A stretch of 64,000 nt of DNA from assembly GCA_003513845.1 (NCBI GenBank), contig DOTB01000034.1, forward strand, positions 1 to 64,000. The letters run 5' to 3'. Numbering within the stretch: position 1 is the first letter of the stretch; each line of letters opens with the position of its first letter. Shown piece after piece: positions 17,216-25,961 of this stretch. The notes beneath the pieces are model-generated. The model searched no databases, was not told the origin of the DNA, and saw only the letters and a program-made list of their open reading frames with translations. The position numbers and the translations under genes are program-made. The stretch is from Candidatus Atribacteria bacterium. GTDB lineage: Bacteria > Atribacterota > Phoenicimicrobiia > Phoenicimicrobiales > Phoenicimicrobiaceae.

Positions 17216-18216
17216 TGAAACATAAAAAAGACCGTATTATCGAAAAATTTTTATTACTATTGTTATTGATTTTCGCTTTAATTATACCTTTGATAATTGG
17301 TTCAAATCAATACAATGTACTTTTAGTTACCACTGTATTACTATATGGGGTAATGGCTACTTCTTGGAATATTATTGGTGGTCTAGCTGGGCAACTTGAT
17401 CTAGCTTCATTTGCTTATCTGGGATTAGGGGCTTTTACCTCCGGTACCTTGTTTATTCGTTATAATTTTTCTCCCTGGATTGGAATGGTTATAGGGGGTT
17501 TAGTGGCAGTTGGATTTGCCCTATTAATTGGTATTCCTTTGTTTCGCTTCCGAATACGGGAAGTATGGTATGCTTTAACTACCTGTGCCCTCGTTGAGAT
17601 ACTAAAGGTAGTTTTTACTATGTGGGAAGAAGTAGGTGGCCCAGTAGAAAGATATTTACCTTACTATCGTGGTTCACTTTATCATATGCGTTTTGGTTCT
17701 TATATTCCTTATTATTATCTTATATTAGGTCTTTTATTAATAGTATTGTTGGTAAACTACCGAATTACTAAGACAAAGCTTGGCTATTACTTAAAGGCTT
17801 TGGGGGAGGATGAGATTGCAGCAGAAGCACTGGGAGTTAATACTCGGGTTTGTAAATTGAGAGCATTGGTATACTATTCTTTTTTAATTGGTGTAGCTGG
17901 GGGAATTTATGCCAATATGTATGGTTATGTCCATCCCAGTTTTTTTAATGGTCAAGAAAGCATTAAAGTAGCAATATTGGGAATTGTGGGAGGCAGAGGT
18001 ATTGCTTATGGTCCCCTTTTGGCTGCTCTGCTGTTAGTGGGCATCCAAGAATTTTTAAGAGCGAGTATTGGCGGAGAAGTATCAGGTTTATATTTAGTAA
18101 TATATTCAGTTATTTTAATATTAGTTGTTCTTTTTAGACCTAAGGGGATTGCTACTATTTTTCAGGGTATTTATCAAAAGCTTATACGTCGGGAGGTGAA
18201 GAAGGAAGATGTCTAA
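17215..18216 (+). CDS. livM: Branched-chain amino-acid ABC transporter, permease LivM
   Basis: 333 residues, multi-spanning, with GGLAGQLDLASFAYLGLGAF and the EAA-like AEALGVNTRVCKLRAL loop that meets LivG/LivF. The ATG at 17215 is chosen because GGGAGGA lies 4 nt upstream and the start is coupled to the livH stop; an extension to 17179 would lie inside livH. It overlaps livG by 8 bp. Confidence 0.93.
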   Translation: MKHKKDRIIEKFLLLLLLIFALIIPLIIGSNQYNVLLVTTVLLYGVMATSWNIIGGLAGQLDLASFAYLGLGAFTSGTLFIRYNFSPWIGMVIGGLVAVGFALLIGIPLFRFRIREVWYALTTCALVEILKVVFTMWEEVGGPVERYLPYYRGSLYHMRFGSYIPYYYLILGLLLIVLLVNYRITKTKLGYYLKALGEDEIAAEALGVNTRVCKLRALVYYSFLIGVAGGIYANMYGYVHPSFFNGQESIKVAILGIVGGRGIAYGPLLAALLLVGIQEFLRASIGGEVSGLYLVIYSVILILVVLFRPKGIATIFQGIYQKLIRREVKKEDV

Positions 18217-18958
18217 TGAGCAGATTCTTAAAACCTCCAAGCTTACCAAAAGCTTTGGCAACCTCATTGCAGTTAATCATGTCAATTTGGAGATTTATAA
18301 AGAAGAGGTTGTTGGCCTTATTGGGCCAAACGGTGCTGGAAAGACTACTTTTTTTAATTTGATAACCGGATTGGAAATTCCTGACGAAGGCCAAGTTGTT
18401 TTTAAAGGTACTGATATTACTGCTATACCCCCACATAAAATTTGCCAATTGGGAATGTCACGTACCTTTCAAGTTGCACGTTCTTTTACCGAAATGTCTG
18501 TTGAAGAGGTTATAAGAGTAGGGGCTTATAATAGAAAAAAGGAAAAAGAAGTGCAAGAAAAAGTAGATTGGGTGATTAAATTTTTCGAACTGGAGGATAT
18601 CAGAAATTATAAATGCAGTGATTTGGGGTTAGCATCTTTACGTAAAGTGGAAGTAGCCAGAGCAACTGCCACCGAACCTGATCTTTTACTTCTTGATGAG
18701 GTGGGAGCTGGACTTACTTCTACTGAACTATTTCGACTTATGTCAGAAATCAAAAGACTTAACCAAGAAACTAAAATTACAATATGTGTAGTTGAACATG
18801 TAATGCAAATGGTTATGGGACTTTGTGAGCGAATATTTGTCTTGGATGCTGGGGAACTTATCGCTAAAGGTGTTCCGAGCGAAATAAGTAATAATCAGCG
18901 AGTTATTGAAGCTTACCTTGGAAGGAGAGGTTATAGTGAGTCAAGTTCTGCAAGTTAG
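18209..18958 (+). CDS. livG: Branched-chain amino-acid ABC transporter, ATPase LivG
   Basis: 249 residues. Walker A GPNGAGKTT near residue 41, Q-loop SRTFQVAR and Walker B LLLLDEVGAGL are present. The signature region reads DLGLASLRKVEVARA rather than the usual LSxGQQR; leucine-glycine variants occur in LivG but this one is worth noting. The H-loop is VEHVM. It works with LivF as a heterodimer. Confidence 0.9.
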   Translation: MSNEQILKTSKLTKSFGNLIAVNHVNLEIYKEEVVGLIGPNGAGKTTFFNLITGLEIPDEGQVVFKGTDITAIPPHKICQLGMSRTFQVARSFTEMSVEEVIRVGAYNRKKEKEVQEKVDWVIKFFELEDIRNYKCSDLGLASLRKVEVARATATEPDLLLLDEVGAGLTSTELFRLMSEIKRLNQETKITICVVEHVMQMVMGLCERIFVLDAGELIAKGVPSEISNNQRVIEAYLGRRGYSESSSAS

Positions 18959-19646
18959 AGATTTAAGTTCAGGTTATGGAAGAGTCACTATTTTAAGAGA
19001 TATTAATTTCCAAATAGAAGAAGATGAGGTTGTAGCTGTTATTGGCTCAAATGGAGCAGGGAAGACTACGCTTTTAAAGACAATTTCTAAAATAATTTCT
19101 CCTTTTGCTGGAGAAATTATTTTTGAAGGACAAGACATTACCAAATTTCCACCTCACCTAATTTCTCAAGCTGGAATTGCCCATGTACCAGAAGGTGGGA
19201 AACTTTTCTCTAATATGACTGTTTATGAGAATCTTCTTATGGGAACATATAGAAATAGAAAAAAAATAAACCTGAAAATTTTGGAAGAGATCTATGAAAT
19301 TTTTCCTATACTTAAAGAGAGAGAAAAGCAGTTGGCAAAGACATTAAGTGGTGGTGAAAGGCAGATGCTCTCTATTGGTAGGAGTTTAGCAAGTCAGCCA
19401 AGATTTTTAATGCTTGATGAGCCTTCTCAAGGGTTAGCTCCGAAATTAGTAGATAATATTTATCAAAAGCTATCTATTTTAAAGAAAAAGGGTCTTACTA
19501 TGTTATTGATAGAGCAAAATATAATTTATGCTTTAAAATTTGCAGAAAGGGCTTATGTCTTAGAAAATGGCAAAATTGTTATGCAGGGGAGGAGTAAGGA
19601 ACTTTTAAATAGTGAACATATAAAGAAACATTATTTAGGTATATAA
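18936..19646 (+). CDS. livF: Branched-chain amino-acid ABC transporter, ATPase LivF
   Basis: 236 residues. Walker A GSNGAGKTT, signature LSGGERQM, Walker B FLMLDEPSQGLAP and a terminal EQNI H-loop segment as in LivF. The GTG at 18936 is chosen because AAGGAGAGG lies just upstream; a longer form from 18906 has no ribosome site. It overlaps livG by 23 bp. It closes the transporter, 29 bp ahead of the synthetase beta-subunit gene. Confidence 0.93.
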   Translation: MSQVLQVRDLSSGYGRVTILRDINFQIEEDEVVAVIGSNGAGKTTLLKTISKIISPFAGEIIFEGQDITKFPPHLISQAGIAHVPEGGKLFSNMTVYENLLMGTYRNRKKINLKILEEIYEIFPILKEREKQLAKTLSGGERQMLSIGRSLASQPRFLMLDEPSQGLAPKLVDNIYQKLSILKKKGLTMLLIEQNIIYALKFAERAYVLENGKIVMQGRSKELLNSEHIKKHYLGI

Positions 19647-19675
19647 ACTGATAGTTTTAAAGAAAGAGGTAGTAG

Positions 19676-20356
19676 GTGAATCGAATTATCCAAAGAGCTA
19701 AAAAAGAGGATAGGTCTTTATTGGAGACAGAGGCAAAGGAATTGTTGAGGGAATATGATATCCCGGTTCCAGATTTTAGATTGATAAAGAGTGAAGAAGG
19801 AATTTCCGGATTGGCTAGAGAAATAAATTTTCCTATTGCCATGAAGATTGTTTCTCCTGACATTATCCACAAATCAGATGCCGGAGGAGTAAAGATAGGG
19901 TTAAAAGATGAGGAGGAAGCTAAATTTGCTTATAAAGAGATTATCCGCAATATTAAAAATTATAATAAAGTAGCCAGGATTGAAGGGGTGATAGCATACC
20001 CGGTAATCCCTAAGGAAGTAGAAGTTATTGTAGGGATGATCAAAGACCCTCATTTTGGCCCCGTGGCAATGTTTGGTATGGGAGGGATATATGTAGAGGT
20101 ACTAAAAGATGTTTCCTTCCGTATTATTCCTTTAAAAAAAAGAGATGCTCAGGAGATGATTAGCGAGATTAAAGGATATGAAATTCTAAAAGGGATAAGG
20201 GGTGAACCTCCCCGAGATATTAAGGCCATAGAAGAAGTTTTAATGAAAGTTTCTAAGCTTGCTATGGAAAATCCTGAAATTAAGGAAATAGACCTAAATC
20301 CCATATTTGTTTTTGAAAGGGGTTTACAGGTAATTGATGCCCGGATGATTTTATAA
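19676..20356 (+). CDS. acdB: ADP-forming acyl-CoA synthetase, beta subunit (ATP-grasp)
   Basis: 226 residues, the ATP-grasp half of the synthetase (LLREYDIPVPDFRL, IAMKIVSPDIIHKSDAGGVKIG, MFGMGGIYVEVLKDVSFRI, EIDLNPIFV). The length fits separate beta subunits (~230). It takes phosphate from the phospho-histidine of the alpha subunit at 13278 to make ATP. GTG start with GAAAGAGGT upstream. Its place behind livF suggests the iorAB-acd-liv block is one functional unit. Confidence 0.92.
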   Translation: MNRIIQRAKKEDRSLLETEAKELLREYDIPVPDFRLIKSEEGISGLAREINFPIAMKIVSPDIIHKSDAGGVKIGLKDEEEAKFAYKEIIRNIKNYNKVARIEGVIAYPVIPKEVEVIVGMIKDPHFGPVAMFGMGGIYVEVLKDVSFRIIPLKKRDAQEMISEIKGYEILKGIRGEPPRDIKAIEEVLMKVSKLAMENPEIKEIDLNPIFVFERGLQVIDARMIL

Positions 20357-20417
20357 GATAGCGAATTAAATTAATACCCAAAAGATTGTCTATTCCTATA
20401 AAAAGAAGGTGATCTTA

Positions 20418-22811
20418 TTGGAAAAACAGCAATATGAATTTATTGGAAAACAGTTCGACATAAAGAATATTGGTAAAGTAACCGGCAAAGAGTTGTATTC
20501 TTCCGATATAAATATTCCTGGTCAGCTATACGCAGTAGTTCTGTGTAGCCCTTACCCTCATGCCGAGATTAAAAAGATTGATTATACAGAAGCAGAAAAG
20601 ATGGGGGCAATATGCATCGGTCCTGATGATGTCCCTGATTATTTATATAATGAGCGGATAGTTAGCATACCAGAAAAGACCTATCGAGATAGAACAGTCT
20701 TACCCAAAGATAAAGTTCGTCATATAGGAGAGGCTATTGCTGCCTGTGCTGCTGAAACAGAGGAAGAGGCATTTGCAGCCCTCAAAAAGATAAAAATAGA
20801 ATGGGGTAAAAAATGGAAGCCACTAATAGATCTTGATGAGGCTATAAAAGATGATGCACCTTCCATATATGATTGTGTGTACTTAGGTGAAGAAAAAGTA
20901 GATATTAAGAATAATATAGCTTGTGAGAGGAATATCGATGTTGGCGATATTGATAAAGGTTTTAAAGAGGCAGAGGTAGTTGTAGAGAGAACCTTTAACA
21001 CTCAAAGAATTTATCATATGCAATTAGAGACAAAGTCTGCAGTATGTGTCCCTGAAGCAGATGGAGGAATAACCGTCTGGACAACTTCTCAAGGGATTCA
21101 TAATGTCCGTATTCTCCTGGGAAACATTTTTAATATTCCTTTAAATAAAGTGAATGTTAAGAGAATTACTTTGGGCGGTTCTTTTGGCTCAAGTATCCAG
21201 ATGAATTCTATTACTCCAATATGTGTTGCTTTAGCTTTAAAAGCAAAAAGACCGGTAAAATTGGTATCTACCAGAGAGGATGATATTTACGATCATTCCA
21301 AATATCCTCTAAAAACTATATTGAAAATCGGCGCTAAGAAAGATGGGACATTAACTGCTGCCCACTGTCGGGTCTGGGTGGAGATTGGTGGTCATAATAT
21401 TCAAGCTTATCCTTATTTAGGTTGTGTGGCTGGATGGTTCGCCTCTCTCTATAAGTGGAAAAACATAAAATATGAAGGAACTGCTGTCTATACCAATAAA
21501 GTACCTACTTGTGCAATGCAAGGATATGGAAATCCTCAGATAAATTTTGCAGTAGAGAGTTTAATGGATATTTTGGCTGAAAAATTGGATATAGATCCCA
21601 TTGAACTTCGTCTTAAAAATTATGTAGGAAAAGGGGATGAATTTTGGGGTCAGGGTCCGACAGTAAGATCCATTATCAGGAGTTGCGGAGTGGAAGAGAT
21701 GTTGATTGAAGGAGCAAAACTTGCTGAATGGGAGAAGAGAACTCCCCCTTCTAAAAAGAAGGGAGAGTTAAGGAGAGGTATCGGCGTAGCCAGAGGGTTT
21801 CATACTTCCGGTACTGGTGGTCCTAATCCTGGTGAGGTAATTGATTATTCAGGGGCAACCATTAAAATTAATGAAGATGGTTCAGTAGATGTATTGACTG
21901 CCTTAATGGATCATGGGGGAGGTACCTGGGATGCCGTAGCTAAAGTGGTGGCTGAAGTTTTAAAGGTACCGTATGAGAAAGTTGGTATTTATAATGAGGT
22001 AGATACTCGTACCACAGTCTTTGACGTCAATACTCATGCCACTCGCGGGGTATATTGCGGATGTGGAGCTGTAAAATTTGTGGCTGAAAAAGTCAAAGAG
22101 ATGCTTTTAAATTACGCTGCGACTCTTTTCAAAGATTTACCGGAAAATTTAAAATTAGCCTGTAATAAAAAGCTTGGTCAGGCAGTAATTTACCCTCGAG
22201 AAATTCCCGAGAATTATATGACCTTGGGAGAAATAGCAGAACATGCCCATATTACCAGTTGGGGGGCTATCGCTTATACATCTACCCTAAGACAGAAAAA
22301 TTGTCCTCCCTGTTTTATCACCCACTTTGTGGAGGTGGAAGTAAATACGAAAACAGGAGAAGTTAAAGTCCCCAGAGCAGTAATTATGGGTGATTCAGGA
22401 ACTATCATCAACCCTGATTTATGGGAAGGGCAAATAATTGGTGCTTTTAGTAGGGGACTGGGATTCAGTCTTTTAGAAGAGACCAAATATGATTTAAATA
22501 GTGGTGGATTAGAATGTAACGGGTTGATAACTGATTATAAGATTCCGACTACTGTAGAGATGCCCAAAGTAGACAATATTATTGTACGTTCTGCTCATAC
22601 TTATGAACCTACCGGTCCATTTGGAGCAAAGGGGATAGGAGAAGCAGCTTTGAGTTCTGTAGGCTCTGCCGTAGCTAACGCGATTTATAATGCCATAGGG
22701 ATAAGATTTTATGACCTGCCTATTACTCCAGAAAAAGTTCTGAAAGCTCTTAAAAGAAAGGAAGAAGAAGAAAAAGAAAGTCGGAGAAGGGTAGGTGATA
22801 AGGTTGACTAA
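20418..22811 (+). CDS. Molybdenum hydroxylase, molybdopterin-binding large subunit (set 1)
   Basis: 797 residues of the xanthine dehydrogenase/aldehyde oxidase family. An a/b hammerhead N-terminus (GKVTGKELYSSDINIPGQLY) is followed by the cofactor-binding ITLGGSFGSS, the Arg-loop equivalent CAMQGYGNPQ and the catalytic glutamate in FGAKGIGEAAL. GSFGSS replaces the commoner GGFGGK, so the substrate pocket may differ. The substrate (purine, nicotinate or other heterocycle, or an aldehyde) cannot be told. TTG at 20418 fits the AAGGTGAT ribosome site; GTG at 20409 is the alternative. Followed, with 8-bp overlap, by its FAD subunit. Confidence 0.88.
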   Translation: MEKQQYEFIGKQFDIKNIGKVTGKELYSSDINIPGQLYAVVLCSPYPHAEIKKIDYTEAEKMGAICIGPDDVPDYLYNERIVSIPEKTYRDRTVLPKDKVRHIGEAIAACAAETEEEAFAALKKIKIEWGKKWKPLIDLDEAIKDDAPSIYDCVYLGEEKVDIKNNIACERNIDVGDIDKGFKEAEVVVERTFNTQRIYHMQLETKSAVCVPEADGGITVWTTSQGIHNVRILLGNIFNIPLNKVNVKRITLGGSFGSSIQMNSITPICVALALKAKRPVKLVSTREDDIYDHSKYPLKTILKIGAKKDGTLTAAHCRVWVEIGGHNIQAYPYLGCVAGWFASLYKWKNIKYEGTAVYTNKVPTCAMQGYGNPQINFAVESLMDILAEKLDIDPIELRLKNYVGKGDEFWGQGPTVRSIIRSCGVEEMLIEGAKLAEWEKRTPPSKKKGELRRGIGVARGFHTSGTGGPNPGEVIDYSGATIKINEDGSVDVLTALMDHGGGTWDAVAKVVAEVLKVPYEKVGIYNEVDTRTTVFDVNTHATRGVYCGCGAVKFVAEKVKEMLLNYAATLFKDLPENLKLACNKKLGQAVIYPREIPENYMTLGEIAEHAHITSWGAIAYTSTLRQKNCPPCFITHFVEVEVNTKTGEVKVPRAVIMGDSGTIINPDLWEGQIIGAFSRGLGFSLLEETKYDLNSGGLECNGLITDYKIPTTVEMPKVDNIIVRSAHTYEPTGPFGAKGIGEAALSSVGSAVANAIYNAIGIRFYDLPITPEKVLKALKRKEEEEKESRRRVGDKVD

Positions 22812-23694
22812 CAATACCAAGATTTTAACCCAAGAATTTGAATATTTTGCTCCTAAAACTTTAGCTGGAGCCCTGGACTTGCTTTATAGATATCAAGATA
22901 AGAATACCAGGATATTAGCCGGGGGTACTGACCTTTTAGTTAAGATGAAGACTATTGGTCTTGATGCTGATTATCTGATAAGTATAAAAGAAATTCCTGA
23001 ACTTAAATTTATTGATACAGATGCGGGATTAAGGATAGGAGCAGCTGTTCCTTTATCCCACATTGAAAAGATAGAAAAAGTCAGAGAAAAATACCCTGCC
23101 TTATATGAAAGCATTAAGTCTATGGCAGCAATTGCTATAAGAAATATGGCTACAATGCCTGGTAATATTTGCAATGCATCTCCAGCCGGTGATACTATTC
23201 CGCCCTTAATTGCCTATGAGGCAAAATTAAAATTGGTCAGTAAGAGGGGGGAACGCACAGTTCTGGTAGAAGATTTTATAACTGGAGTAGGGAAAACTAT
23301 TATCAAGAGAGACGAGCTGCTTACCCAGGTGATTATCCCTGAAATATCTAAAAATTCAGGTGGTGCTTTTTTAAAAAAAGGTCGAGTAAAAGCTGATATT
23401 GCCAAGATAAATTTAGCTGTCTGCCTGAAAAGAGAAGGAGAGATCTGCAAAGATTGCCGAATAGTACTCGGTTCAGTTTTTATTAAAGCTGTTCGGGCTA
23501 AAAAGGCAGAAGAGCTCTTAAGAGGGCAAGTAATAAACAATGATCTCATTATCAAAACTGCGAAGAAAGCCTCAGAGGTGATTAAACCTATCGATGATAT
23601 TCGCTCTACTGCTGAGTATAGAACTGAGCTAGCTCGGGTAATGACAGAAGACGCCCTTAAACTTGCCTGGGGTAGAGCTGGAGGTGAGTTGTAA
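22804..23694 (+). CDS. Molybdenum hydroxylase, FAD-binding subunit (set 1)
   Basis: 296 residues of the CO dehydrogenase flavoprotein/XdhB family. FAD contacts are visible in ILAGGTDLLVKMK and in AIRNMATMPGNICNASPAGD, followed by the C-terminal domain ending near DDIRSTAEYRTELA. It passes electrons from the Fe-S subunit to NAD or another acceptor. TTG at 22804 matches an AGGTGAT ribosome site (22795 GTG alternative), the same arrangement as the gene before. The Fe-S subunit gene follows after 3 bp. Confidence 0.9.
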   Translation: MTNNTKILTQEFEYFAPKTLAGALDLLYRYQDKNTRILAGGTDLLVKMKTIGLDADYLISIKEIPELKFIDTDAGLRIGAAVPLSHIEKIEKVREKYPALYESIKSMAAIAIRNMATMPGNICNASPAGDTIPPLIAYEAKLKLVSKRGERTVLVEDFITGVGKTIIKRDELLTQVIIPEISKNSGGAFLKKGRVKADIAKINLAVCLKREGEICKDCRIVLGSVFIKAVRAKKAEELLRGQVINNDLIIKTAKKASEVIKPIDDIRSTAEYRTELARVMTEDALKLAWGRAGGEL

Positions 23695-23697
23695 GGT

Positions 23698-24174
23698 ATG
23701 AAAAAAATAGAGATAGAGTTTATCGTTAATGGTAAAAAGAGAAGGATTTTTGTAAAACCAAATGACCTTTTAATTAATATAATAAGAAATGATTTATATC
23801 TAACCGGGAGTAAATATGGTTGTGGTATTGGGGAATGTGGAGCCTGTACCGTTTTGTTGGATGGTGAACCAGTTTTATCTTGTCTTACTTTAGCGGTAAC
23901 TGTTAATGGTAAAGAAATTACCACTATTGAAGGACTGGCAAAGGGTGATGAACTACATCCCGTGCAGAAAGCGTTTTTAGAGAATGGAGCTGTGCAATGT
24001 GGTTTTTGTACGCCGGGAATGATATTAACTGCCACGGCATTATTAAAAGAAAATCCTAATGCTACCGAAAACGAGATCAGGGATTATATGAGAGGAAATC
24101 TTTGTCGTTGTACCGGATATGTGCAAATAGTAAAGGCGATTAAGTCTTGCGTAGCAGAACAAAAAAGCGATTAG
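23698..24174 (+). CDS. Molybdenum hydroxylase, [2Fe-2S] subunit (set 1)
   Basis: 158 residues, the standard size. The plant-type ferredoxin cluster uses YGCGIGECGACTVLLDG plus a later Cys (VLSCLTL). The second cluster domain has CGFCTPGMIL and CRCTGY. It links molybdopterin and FAD subunits in an (abc)2-type enzyme. It ends set 1; a 95-bp gap separates it from set 2. Confidence 0.93.
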   Translation: MKKIEIEFIVNGKKRRIFVKPNDLLINIIRNDLYLTGSKYGCGIGECGACTVLLDGEPVLSCLTLAVTVNGKEITTIEGLAKGDELHPVQKAFLENGAVQCGFCTPGMILTATALLKENPNATENEIRDYMRGNLCRCTGYVQIVKAIKSCVAEQKSD

Positions 24175-24269
24175 CCAATTTACCAATTAATATAATTAAT
24201 ACAAGAAACCGATCAACTAAATAGTATGAGAAAACAATTAAAGGATTGACCAAATAAAAGGAGGGGAAA

Positions 24270-25145
24270 ATGAGCCTATTTAAATATATTTCTCCTAAGA
24301 CAAAAGATGAAGTTTTAGAAATTTTACAAAAAGAGAAGTCTAATGCTTGTATAGTTGCAGGTTGTTCCAATGTTTTACCCAATATAAGGGATAAAGAAAT
24401 AAAAGCTAAGGTTTTAATAGATATTACTAATATCGAACAATTAAAGGGTATTTACCAAAAAGAAGATAAAATATTCTTAGGTCCCCTCACTACTATTAAT
24501 GAATTGATTTATTCAGATATTACATCAAAAGAGTATAAGGTATTAACCCAAGCTGCCCAAGAATTTGCTGACCCACTGGTAAGGAACACTGCCACTATAG
24601 GTGGAAATTTAGTAACTGCTTCACCTGCAGCTGATATAGCCATACCACTTTTAACTCTTGATGCTCTTATAAAAATAGAGAGCACTAGAGATAAGAGAGA
24701 AGTTAAGCTAAAAGATTTTTTTGTGGGCCCAGGTGAAACAATCTTGCAGGATGATGAAATGATTGTGGGAATCGAATTTGAACAAAGTGATGTAAATAAA
24801 AATGGCTATTTTATTAAAATAGGACAGAGGAAAGCGATGGCTATTTCCATTGCAACGGTAGCAGTAAATTTAGAAGTTAGACAAAATAAAATTAATCAAA
24901 TTCGGATTGCTGCTGGCTCTGTAGCTCCTACGCCCGTAAGATTGACTGGTGCAGAGAGTTTTTTAAAAAATAAAGAAATAAATGATAAATTGGTTGAAGA
25001 GGCTATAGATAGAGTGCGCGAAGAAGTTAAACCTATTAGTGATATTCGAGCATCTGAAGAATATCGCCGATATATCTCCGGGCTCTTATTCAAACGGGCC
25101 TTTAAAAAATTAGCCGATTCATCGATTCACCAATTTACCAATTAA
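24270..25145 (+). CDS. Molybdenum hydroxylase, FAD-binding subunit (set 2)
   Basis: 291 residues, paralogue of the gene at 22804. CIVAGCSNVLPNIRDKEI replaces the usual AGGT(D/N) loop, and LVRNTATIGGNLVTASPAADIA contacts the FAD pyrophosphate. The SDIRASEEYRR segment near the end is typical. AAAGGAGGGG precedes the ATG. A 120-bp repeat-rich gap (25146-25265, tandem ATTACTTATTACTT-like runs) follows. Confidence 0.88.
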   Translation: MSLFKYISPKTKDEVLEILQKEKSNACIVAGCSNVLPNIRDKEIKAKVLIDITNIEQLKGIYQKEDKIFLGPLTTINELIYSDITSKEYKVLTQAAQEFADPLVRNTATIGGNLVTASPAADIAIPLLTLDALIKIESTRDKREVKLKDFFVGPGETILQDDEMIVGIEFEQSDVNKNGYFIKIGQRKAMAISIATVAVNLEVRQNKINQIRIAAGSVAPTPVRLTGAESFLKNKEINDKLVEEAIDRVREEVKPISDIRASEEYRRYISGLLFKRAFKKLADSSIHQFTN

Positions 25146-25265
25146 TAGGAGAGAAAATAATTAACCAATTAGTCGATACACGAATTGCATATAACTTATT
25201 ACTTGTTACTAATTACTTATCACTCATCGCCCATTACTTATTACTTACTAAAAAGGAGAGTGTAG

Positions 25266-25742
25266 ATGGAAGAATATAAAATAGATTTAACCGTAAATGG
25301 TGAGAAAATAAGTACGACTGCCAAAGCAGAAGAATCTCTATTAAAATTTTTACGTCGAAATGGTTTTACCGAGGTGAAATGTGGCTGTGAAAAAGGGGAG
25401 TGTGGTACTTGCACAGTTATTCTAAATGAGAAAGCCGTTAAATCCTGCATCACCTTAGCTCTTCAAGCTAATCATAAAGAAGTATGGACTGTTAAGGGTA
25501 TGGAAAAATTTGAACTTGGCAGGAAACTCCAGAAAAGTTTTGTAAATTATGGGGCAATACAATGTGGCTTTTGTACACCAGGAATGATAATTACTGCAAA
25601 AAATTATCTTGACCAAAATCCTATTCCTAATAGAGAGGAAATTAAAAAAGCGATATCTGGAAATCTATGCAGGTGTACTGGATATAAAAAGATTGTTGAT
25701 GCCATTTATGCAGTAGCTGTAGAAAATCAAAGATCAAAATAA
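25266..25742 (+). CDS. Molybdenum hydroxylase, [2Fe-2S] subunit (set 2)
   Basis: 158 residues, paralogue of 23698. Clusters: CGCEKGECGTCTVILN plus VKSCITL, and CGFCTPGMII with CRCTGYKK. AAAGGAGAG precedes the ATG. Its large subunit lies 219 bp further on, past a palindromic repeat. Confidence 0.93.
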   Translation: MEEYKIDLTVNGEKISTTAKAEESLLKFLRRNGFTEVKCGCEKGECGTCTVILNEKAVKSCITLALQANHKEVWTVKGMEKFELGRKLQKSFVNYGAIQCGFCTPGMIITAKNYLDQNPIPNREEIKKAISGNLCRCTGYKKIVDAIYAVAVENQRSK

Positions 25743-25795
25743 ATTCAAATTCTGTAGGACAGGCGTTCATTGTTTTCATAGAGCCTGTCTATAAA

Positions 25796-25868
25796 GTCAT
25801 TGCGAACGACCGTAGGGAGCGTGGCAATCTCGGAATTGAGATTGCTTCATCACTTCGTTCGCAATGAC
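25796..25868. repeat. Palindromic GTCATTGCGA element
   Basis: 14-bp perfect terminal inverted repeats (25796-25809 GTCATTGCGAACGA; 25855-25868) enclose an inner GCAATCTC/GAGATTGC stem. It is a nonautonomous, noncoding dispersed repeat; a relative lies at 36939-37036. It splits the set 2 subunit genes. Confidence 0.8.
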
Positions 25869-25961
25869 AAAAATCTATTAGAACAAAATGCGGGGCGGAT
25901 AAAACCCGACATATAACCGTCCTATGTCAAGTTTTAGAAAAACGGGAAGAAGGTGAAGCTT

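Noticed and set aside
23214-24035. Minus-strand 273-codon open frame and other long antisense frames
   Set aside because: Antisense shadow of the FAD and Fe-S subunit genes, with no ribosome site and no recognisable domain.
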